Assembly: GCA_023458035.1 (NCBI GenBank)
Contig: JAEXAX010000034.1
Span: forward strand, 124,001 to 188,000
Length of the DNA stretch: 64,000 nt
Direction of reading: 5' to 3'
Source of the DNA: Bacillota bacterium
Lineage (GTDB): Bacteria; Bacillota; Clostridia; Lachnospirales; Lachnospiraceae
Position 1 is the stretch's first letter, and each line of letters begins with the position of its first letter. The notes under the pieces are model-generated. The model had not been told where the DNA came from. It searched no databases and saw nothing but the letters and a program-made list of their open reading frames with translations. The translations under genes and the position numbers were made by a program. This document shows positions 59,102-64,000 of this stretch, piece after piece.

Positions 59102-60379
59102 TCAGGGCAGTAACAGCGGGTCACTCAGTGTTCGGCCGGCTACCATACGCAAACTGATCTGGCGCTCGCTGCCATTGTATAAAAAGCGTTGAAGACGTTC
59201 CGGCAGACTGCGGGAGGCGGAGTCATTTAACTCCTCATCATGAATCACCAGCAGGTCGGCCTGATAGCCCGGCAGGAAGGTACCGACAGAACCGAAGAAG
59301 GAACCGCCTCCCAATGTAGCCATGTAGAACAGGGCTTCGATCGGCAGGATCGGTGAAGCGGCATCGACATGGGCGTGATACATACGGGAGAAAGCGGCCG
59401 CTTCGGCGATGATTCGACCCATAAACAGCTCATGTCCGCCGGAGATATCGGAACAGAGGCCGACCGGTACCTTGGCGTCTAGCAGCGTGGCGATCGGAGC
59501 GATACCGCTGCTTAGGTTTCCGTTTGAGAACGGAGCATGAGCCACCAGAACCTGATCACGACGCAATGCCTCGATCTCGGCTGCATCGGACCAGACGCAA
59601 TGCGCCATAACGGTCTTCAGACCCTCGCGGATCAGACCATAGCGCTTATAAACATCATAATAGGAGCCGCATTCCGGATGCAGAGCCTTCACCCATTCGA
59701 TCTCTCCCTGGTTTTCCGACAGGTGGGACTGGATTTTCACATCATACTTGCGTGCCAACTCACCCAGACCTTCCATTAATTCCGGTGTACAAGTCGGTAC
59801 AAAGCGCGGTGTGATGATCGGCTTTACCAGAGGATGGTTACCGCATCCGGCGATAAAGGTTTCAGTATCGGCCAGACTGGCCGCCGTATCCTCGATATAG
59901 AAGTCCGGGCTGTTGCGGTCCATATTGACCTTGCCGATGTAGGCGCGCAGACCGGTTCGCTTATACAGATCGACCAGCGCCAGTGTGCTGTCCTGATGAA
60001 TGCTGCCGAAGATAACAGCCGAGGTGGTACCCTTCTTCCATAATTCGTGAACCAGCTCACGGTAGATCGGCAGGGCATACTCGCGGTCAGCGAAGCGGGC
60101 TTCCTCCGGGAATGTGTAGGTACTTAACCAGTCAAGCAATTCCTTGTCGATGCCCAGACCGACATTACGATATTGCGGTGCATGCAGGTGAACATCGACA
60201 AAGCCCGGGATAATCAGGGCAGTGCCGTAGTCTTCGATGTCATGCTCGGCATAATCGTCCGGTAATTCTGCAAAACAGCCGACGATTTGGCTGCCGTCGA
60301 TCACCAGATAGCCGTCCGGCAGGTAGTGCAGGTCGCTGACGGAAGTACTGTAGATGAGATTGCCTTTTAAGATTTTCAT
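59102..60379 (-). CDS. guaD: Guanine deaminase
   Basis: A 425-residue amidohydrolase converting guanine to xanthine and ammonia. The zinc-binding PGFVDVHLHAPQYRNVGLGI, with the APQ typical of guanine deaminase, occurs near residue 58; SHLSENQGEIEWV, AHCVWSD and CSDISGGHELFM supply the other ligands and substrate contacts. The start at 60379 follows AGGAGG; the longer frame begins inside the ribosome site. It is controlled by a guanine-type riboswitch immediately upstream. Confidence 0.94.
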   Translation of the reverse strand: MKILKGNLIYSTSVSDLHYLPDGYLVIDGSQIVGCFAELPDDYAEHDIEDYGTALIIPGFVDVHLHAPQYRNVGLGIDKELLDWLSTYTFPEEARFADREYALPIYRELVHELWKKGTTSAVIFGSIHQDSTLALVDLYKRTGLRAYIGKVNMDRNSPDFYIEDTAASLADTETFIAGCGNHPLVKPIITPRFVPTCTPELMEGLGELARKYDVKIQSHLSENQGEIEWVKALHPECGSYYDVYKRYGLIREGLKTVMAHCVWSDAAEIEALRRDQVLVAHAPFSNGNLSSGIAPIATLLDAKVPVGLCSDISGGHELFMGRIIAEAAAFSRMYHAHVDAASPILPIEALFYMATLGGGSFFGSVGTFLPGYQADLLVIHDEELNDSASRSLPERLQRFLYNGSERQISLRMVAGRTLSDPLLLP

Positions 60380-60406
60380 GTTTACCTCCTTCATAATTGG
60401 AATAAA

Positions 60407-60462
60407 AAAACAGTTCGCCGTTTAAAGCAGGAAAAAAGACCTACTTTAACAAAGAACTGCTT
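60407..60462 (-). terminator. Riboswitch-linked terminator before guaD
   Basis: On the minus strand CAGTTC...TTAAAGTAGG pairs with CCTGCTTTAA...GAACTG and is followed by TTTTTTT. AAGCAG at the end of the aptamer P1 can alternatively pair with CTGCTT of the terminator's right arm. Confidence 0.82.
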
Positions 60463-60526
60463 ATAGTCAGCCTTTCGGAAGGCCGGTAGAAACGATTGAA
60501 CCATTATTCCAATCATATATAAGTAT
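60460..60526 (-). ncRNA. Purine (guanine-type) riboswitch
   Basis: The minus strand folds as a purine aptamer: P1 CTTATA/TATAAG, P2 GATTGGA/TTCAATC with a seven-base loop ATAATGG, the invariant junction GTTTCTACC, P3 GGCCT/AGGCT with CCGAA in its loop, and GACTATAAG. The base at position 74 is C, predicting guanine (or hypoxanthine) recognition. The J1/2 strand, ATATG, differs slightly from the usual AUAA form. It lies between a good promoter and a terminator in front of guaD. Confidence 0.88.
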
Positions 60527-60535
60527 TGTTGGATT

Positions 60536-60565
60536 TATTATAGCACAGGACCCCGTCAGTGCCAA
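60536..60565 (-). promoter_or_regulatory. Promoter for the guaD transcript
   Basis: The minus strand has TTGGCA (60560-60565), an 18-bp spacer and TATAAT (60536-60541), just upstream of the aptamer. Confidence 0.72.
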
Positions 60566-60607
60566 TAGGAAAACAGCAGTTTTCGGTCAGGAATGATGGA
60601 AAATCCT

Positions 60608-60635
60608 TTGTCAATGCGATGGTCTGTGGTATGAT
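60608..60635 (+). promoter_or_regulatory. Promoter for the femX-pyrE operon
   Basis: TTGTCA (60608-60613), 16-bp spacer, TATGAT (60630-60635). Confidence 0.65.
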
Positions 60636-60667
60636 AGAGATAATGGAAAGGAAAGGACGTTCAAAGC

Positions 60668-61939
60668 ATGTTGGATCAACCATTTCAAATCATGAACCTG
60701 AGTGAGGAGGAGCATGATGCCTTTGTTAAAGCTCACCCCTATGGAGATCTGCTGCAGCTTTGCAGCTGGGCAAAGGTCAAGGCTCCGCAGTGGCGGTCTC
60801 GTCGGGTGGCAGTCGGTTGCGGCGGCCAGGTAGTGGCCGTTGCCTCATTGCTGTTTCGCCGGCTGCCGTTCATCGGTCGGACGATCGCCTATGTTTCACG
60901 AGGCTTTGTTTGCAATTATCGAAACCCTGAGGAGGTCAAAGCCATTTTTGAAGCGGCAAGGCAGGTGGCAAAAGAGGAAAAGGCCATTTTGCTGAAGATT
61001 GATCCGGAGGTCAGACGAGAGGGTAACGAGGCTGTTACAGAGAGTCTAAAAGCACTCGGCTTTCGTCACCACGGCTATACCATGGGCATCGCCGATACCC
61101 AGCCGCGCTTCACCATGGTGACGCCCTTGGCGGCAGATATTGATACAGTGGTCAAGCGGTTTACCGCCGGTACCAGAACCCTGGTCAAGAAGTCATTTAA
61201 GACAGGGCTGGTCTGTGAACGGGGTGGCCGGGAACAATTGCCGCAGTTTATTCGACTGATGGAGGAAACCGGTGTCAGGGACGGATTTACCACCAGAGAA
61301 TTATCCTATTTTGAAAAGATGGCAGATGCCCTGGGAGAAGATTTTGCACTCTATCTGTGCCGATTGGATTATCCGGAGGCGCTGCGTCAAAATACGGCGG
61401 CCACCGGTGCGCTCGCAGCAGAGCGGCGGGCTACGGTAAAGAAGCTGGAGAAGAGTACGGATGAACAAAAGAAACACAGTCTGTCAGAAGCGGTGGAAGC
61501 GCTGGATAAACGCCTTGCCCAACTGACAGAGGAACGCCGGGAGATCGAGGCACGGGCGGCCGGCGGAGAGCCCTGCTACTTATCGGCCAGTATTCTGACC
61601 TTCTGCGGTCAAAGGAGTTATTATCTGTACAGCGGCTCCTCAAATGATCTGCGTCAATGCTATCCGAACTACCGGATGCAGTGGGAATTGATGAGTGAGG
61701 CCATTCGCCGGGGCTGCATCAGTTATGATTTCGGAGGTGTCAGCGGATATACGGACGGCAGTCAGGACCCCGGTCATGCCGGCTTGTATGAGTTTAAGAA
61801 AAAATGGGGTACCGAGATGGTGGAACGAATCGGTGAATTTGATTTTGTATTATCACCGTTTTGGTATTTTATGTTTAGCAGGGCGCTGCCGGCGGTAAAG
61901 CGCCGGCGTAAGAAAGGAGTATCAAATGCAGGCATATAA
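60668..61939 (+). CDS. FemA/FemB-family peptidoglycan bridge aminoacyltransferase
   Basis: A 423-residue transferase adding amino acids from charged tRNA to the peptidoglycan stem peptide. The double GNAT-like fold is recognisable: PYGDLLQLCSWAKVKAPQWR near the start, the Arg/Lys-rich FTAGTRTLVKKSFKTGLV in the middle, a helical coiled-coil insertion (about residues 250-300, charged Glu/Lys), and YRMQWELMSEAIRRGCISYD, with FGGVSGYTDG at the C-terminal end. The length fits FemAB. The residue added (Gly, Ala or Ser) cannot be read. Its end overlaps pyrE by 14 bases. Confidence 0.92.
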   Translation: MLDQPFQIMNLSEEEHDAFVKAHPYGDLLQLCSWAKVKAPQWRSRRVAVGCGGQVVAVASLLFRRLPFIGRTIAYVSRGFVCNYRNPEEVKAIFEAARQVAKEEKAILLKIDPEVRREGNEAVTESLKALGFRHHGYTMGIADTQPRFTMVTPLAADIDTVVKRFTAGTRTLVKKSFKTGLVCERGGREQLPQFIRLMEETGVRDGFTTRELSYFEKMADALGEDFALYLCRLDYPEALRQNTAATGALAAERRATVKKLEKSTDEQKKHSLSEAVEALDKRLAQLTEERREIEARAAGGEPCYLSASILTFCGQRSYYLYSGSSNDLRQCYPNYRMQWELMSEAIRRGCISYDFGGVSGYTDGSQDPGHAGLYEFKKKWGTEMVERIGEFDFVLSPFWYFMFSRALPAVKRRRKKGVSNAGI

Positions 61940-62600
61940 GAAGGAATTTATTGAATTTATGGTGGACTGTCAGGTGCTGCGTTTCGGCGACTTTACGACC
62001 AAAAGCGGCCGCAAGACCCCCTTTTTTGTAAACACCGGCTTTTATCGGACCGGTAGTCAGCTGAGTCGTTTGGGCAGCTATTATGCAAAGGCCATCCATG
62101 ATGCCTTTGGTCTTGATTTTGATATTTTGTTTGGACCGGCTTATAAGGGTATTCCGCTGTCGGTGGTGACGGCCTCCGCCCTGCATGCAGAGTACGGCAA
62201 GGACGTGTCATATTGTTCCAATCGTAAGGAGGTCAAAGATCACGGTGATACCGGCATCCTGCTGGGAGCCCCACTGGCAGACGGTCAGAAGATCGTCATG
62301 ATCGAGGACGTGACCACGGCCGGCACCTCGATTGATGAAACCGTTCCCATCTTAAAGGGGCTGGCTGATGTGCAGATCCGGGGGCTGGTCGTATCGGTTG
62401 ATCGTATGGAACGCGGTAAGACAGACAGATCGGCTTTGGATGAGATCTATGACAGATATGGATTTAGGGTAGTGCCGATCGTCACCATGGAAGAGGTGGT
62501 GGAGCATCTCTACAACCGTCCGTATAAAGGTCAGATCCTGATAGATGATCAGCTGAAGTCGGTTATTGATGCCTACTATGATCAGTACGGTGTAAAATAA
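61926..62600 (+). CDS. pyrE: Orotate phosphoribosyltransferase
   Basis: A 224-residue enzyme joining orotate to PRPP. FTTKSGRKTPFFVNTGFYR at the N-terminus, FGPAYKGIPLSVVTASALH, and the PRPP-binding VMIEDVTTAGTSIDE near residue 130 are diagnostic of the longer PyrE form found in clostridia and proteobacteria. AAGAAAGGAG precedes the start inside the femX-like gene. Other pyr genes are absent, so pyrE is detached from the usual pyr operon. Confidence 0.96.
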   Translation: MQAYKKEFIEFMVDCQVLRFGDFTTKSGRKTPFFVNTGFYRTGSQLSRLGSYYAKAIHDAFGLDFDILFGPAYKGIPLSVVTASALHAEYGKDVSYCSNRKEVKDHGDTGILLGAPLADGQKIVMIEDVTTAGTSIDETVPILKGLADVQIRGLVVSVDRMERGKTDRSALDEIYDRYGFRVVPIVTMEEVVEHLYNRPYKGQILIDDQLKSVIDAYYDQYGVK

Positions 62601-62629
62601 AAAAATACAAAATATGGGAGGAAAACATT

Positions 62630-62782
62630 ATGTCAGAGAAGGTATATAAGAGCATCGGCTTAAGCGGCGCTTTAAACATTGCACTCGGTGTGATCACCAT
62701 CGTGGTGGGTCTGACCACCGGTGTGCTGATGATCGTCAGTGGGGCAAAGTTGCTGCGTGATAAGATGAATCTGACTTTTTAA
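62630..62782 (+). CDS. 50-residue membrane microprotein
   Basis: A short gene preceded by GGGAGG. The protein has a polar start (MSEKVYKSIG), one or two hydrophobic stretches rich in Val, Ile and Gly (about residues 11-38), and a basic end, SGAKLLRDKMNLTF. Similar glycine-rich hypothetical membrane microproteins exist in Lachnospiraceae, from memory. It lies 29 bases after pyrE and is followed by a terminator, so it probably ends the femX-pyrE transcript. Function unknown. Confidence 0.75.
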   Translation: MSEKVYKSIGLSGALNIALGVITIVVGLTTGVLMIVSGAKLLRDKMNLTF

Positions 62783-62790
62783 GAAGGAAT

Positions 62791-62823
62791 AAACAGCCTT
62801 CCGGAAACGGAGGGTTGTTTTTG
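62791..62823 (+). terminator. Terminator after the microprotein gene
   Basis: AACAGCCTTCCG pairs with CGGAGGGTTGTT around GAAA, followed by a T-rich run. The next gene's ribosome site begins only a few bases later. Confidence 0.8.
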
Positions 62824-62835
62824 TGAGGAGAATGT

Positions 62836-63255
62836 ATGCGCATTTATAAGATCAAACGGCGGATCATCATCACCAAGGTGATCATTGCTGTCATCTCTGC
62901 CACGGCTGTCGGTCTGGTGCTTAGTTTTCTGTTTGAAGATCAGCCGTGGATCGCGGCTGTCGGCAGTCCGGTGATTCTGGGGCTGATGCTTTGGTTGAAT
63001 GTTATTGAGGCCCTGGTGACCGTAACCCTCGAGGGAGAACGGCTGACGGTCATCAGCCGCCGTGGGGAGAGCAGCTTTGATTATCCCCGCTGCTTTATTA
63101 ATTCTCGCCGACGGGTCCGCTGGGATTGTCTGCTGGATATTTTTGATGAACAGGACAGGCGGCATTTATTTGATTGCAGTCTGATCGGCCGAAAAGATTT
63201 TGAAGAGCTGATTGCCGTGATCGGAACCAAAAAGCAAAAACGGGTACAACCGTAG
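62836..63255 (+). CDS. Small membrane protein of unknown function
   Basis: A 139-residue protein. A basic N-terminus (MRIYKIKRRIIITK) is followed by two membrane helices (about residues 13-31 and 38-55), then a cytosolic domain of about 80 residues (TLEGERLTVISRRGESSFDY onward) that looks like a small beta-rich, PH-like fold. The start follows TGAGGAGAATGT. It is 28 bases upstream of the NAD synthetase gene and may be co-transcribed with it. No family was recognised. Confidence 0.7.
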   Translation: MRIYKIKRRIIITKVIIAVISATAVGLVLSFLFEDQPWIAAVGSPVILGLMLWLNVIEALVTVTLEGERLTVISRRGESSFDYPRCFINSRRRVRWDCLLDIFDEQDRRHLFDCSLIGRKDFEELIAVIGTKKQKRVQP

Positions 63256-63283
63256 CATAGATAGAAATGAGGTACATAAGGAT

Positions 63284-64000
63284 ATGGAATATGGATTGGT
63301 AACAGTGGCAGCGGCCGGTGCGGATCTACGGCTGGCCGATCCGCAGTTTAATGCACAGCAGATCATTGCCCGCATACAGGAGGCCGAACAGGCCGGGGCT
63401 AAAGTGGTGGTCTTTCCGGAGCTGTCTGTTTCCGGTTACAGCTGCGGAGAGCTGTTTTTGCAGAAGACTTTGCTGGACGGATGCCTGCATGCCCTGGACA
63501 GCATCATCACGGCTACGGTCGGCCGGCAGATTTTAACAGCGGTCGGTTTGCCCTTCGCGTACAGCGGCAATCTTTATAACACCATGGCTGTCATTTTTGA
63601 CGGTCGTCTGTTGGGGCTGGTGCCGAAAACCTATATCCCGAATTACGGGGAATTCTATGAAGCCAGATACTTCGCGGCCGCACCGGCCGGGCATCATCCG
63701 GTATCGGTGCTGTATCATACCTGTATGTTCGGCGCCAATCAGCTCTTTATCAATGAAGCCTATCCGGATATGGTGGTGGCCTGTGAGATCTGTGAGGACC
63801 TGTGGATGCCGCAGGCTCCGAGTGTCCGTCATACATTGGCCGGAGCTACCTTGATCCTGAATGCTTCCGCCAGCAATGAGGCAGTCGGCAAACAACAATA
63901 CCGTCGCTTACTGCTGGAAGCCCATTCGGCCAGGCAGCTGACAGCCTATGTGTATGCCAATGCCGGCAATGGGGAGTCGACCACCGATCTGGTCTTCGGC
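63284..64000 (+). CDS. nadE: Glutamine-dependent NAD+ synthetase (partial, 3' end outside window)
   Basis: The first 239 residues of a nitrilase-like glutaminase domain that feeds ammonia to NAD synthesis. The catalytic triad is in view: Glu in VVVFPELSVSGYSCGELF, Lys in LVPKTYIPNYGEFYE and Cys in VACEICEDLWMPQAPS. This is the N-terminal CN-hydrolase domain of the two-domain NadE (about 640 residues); the C-terminal ATP-PPase domain must lie past the right edge. The start follows GAGG. The frame stays open to the last base. Confidence 0.92.
   Translation, partial: MEYGLVTVAAAGADLRLADPQFNAQQIIARIQEAEQAGAKVVVFPELSVSGYSCGELFLQKTLLDGCLHALDSIITATVGRQILTAVGLPFAYSGNLYNTMAVIFDGRLLGLVPKTYIPNYGEFYEARYFAAAPAGHHPVSVLYHTCMFGANQLFINEAYPDMVVACEICEDLWMPQAPSVRHTLAGATLILNASASNEAVGKQQYRRLLLEAHSARQLTAYVYANAGNGESTTDLVFG

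Overview
The window reads as chromosomal DNA of a low-to-mid-GC Gram-positive anaerobe of the Bacillota, most likely a host-associated clostridium near Lachnospiraceae. Supporting signs are a V-type ATPase operon instead of F-type, an iron-sulfur L-serine dehydratase, strong AGGAGG ribosome sites, consensus TTGACA/TATAAT promoters, purine-type and ZTP riboswitches, choline-binding-like surface repeats, and a streptococcal-style haem system. The species cannot be named from the sequence. Most of the window is densely packed, ordinary chromosome; the accessory regions are an AT-rich ABC-transporter block (about 16.4-18.37 kb), a sugar PTS locus (42.9-47.6 kb) and a haem-acquisition locus (47.7-56.6 kb).

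Layout. 1-6.3 kb: partial YeiH-type exporter, GNAT acetyltransferase, nitroreductase, tRNA-Thr(GGU), two Cof-type HAD phosphatases, uracil permease, small membrane protein. 6.4-15.5 kb: secreted NlpC/P60 hydrolase behind a WalR-like box, DUF1846 protein, BirA without DNA-binding domain, BioY, lipid kinase, SpoVB/YtgP-like flippase, PanE-like reductase and a repeat protein. 15.5-19.1 kb: MerR-TipAS regulator with a 19-bp-spacer promoter, then an AT-rich ABC transporter that ends in what looks like the amputated first 25-30 codons of a radical SAM peptide maturase. 19.1-27.1 kb: NAD(P)HX dehydratase, a MoxR-ATPase/VWA pair with a degenerate response regulator and serine dehydratase, HisRS and an SDR. 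27.3-35.9 kb: complete V-ATPase operon in the order H-I-K-E-C-F-A-B-D, with sodium-binding residues in subunit K. 36-42.8 kb: PepF, GuaB, repeat-bearing transglutaminase-like surface protein, and PurH behind a ZTP riboswitch. 42.9-47.6 kb: Gfo/Idh oxidoreductase, AraC regulator and mannose-family PTS IIB-IIC-IID without IIA. 47.7-56.6 kb: haem locus. 56.6-64 kb: SdpI/SdpR-like pair, lipoprotein, guanine deaminase behind a guanine riboswitch, FemAB-type transferase, PyrE, two small membrane proteins and partial NAD synthetase.

The haem locus is the most coherent specialised system. A secreted protein joins an N-terminal NEAT-like domain, ten perfect EAAKA units and a C-terminal Shp-like haem-binding domain. 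It is followed, overlapping, by an IsdE/HtsA-type lipoprotein with candidate Met and His haem ligands, a FecCD permease and a FecE ATPase. Downstream lies a 1471-residue Shr-like receptor (three HID-like repeats, NEAT, EF-hand-like loop, leucine-rich repeats, two more NEAT-like domains, NPTTG sorting signal). Both transcription units carry a similar AGTT(A)GC/GCTAA dyad just downstream of the predicted -10, which suggests a shared, probably metal-responsive, regulator.

Purine metabolism recurs in the window (GuaB, PurH, guanine deaminase), with two recognisable RNA switches. No CRISPR array, rRNA, prophage or complete insertion sequence was seen. All assignments come from reading the sequence and remembered family features; no database search was run.
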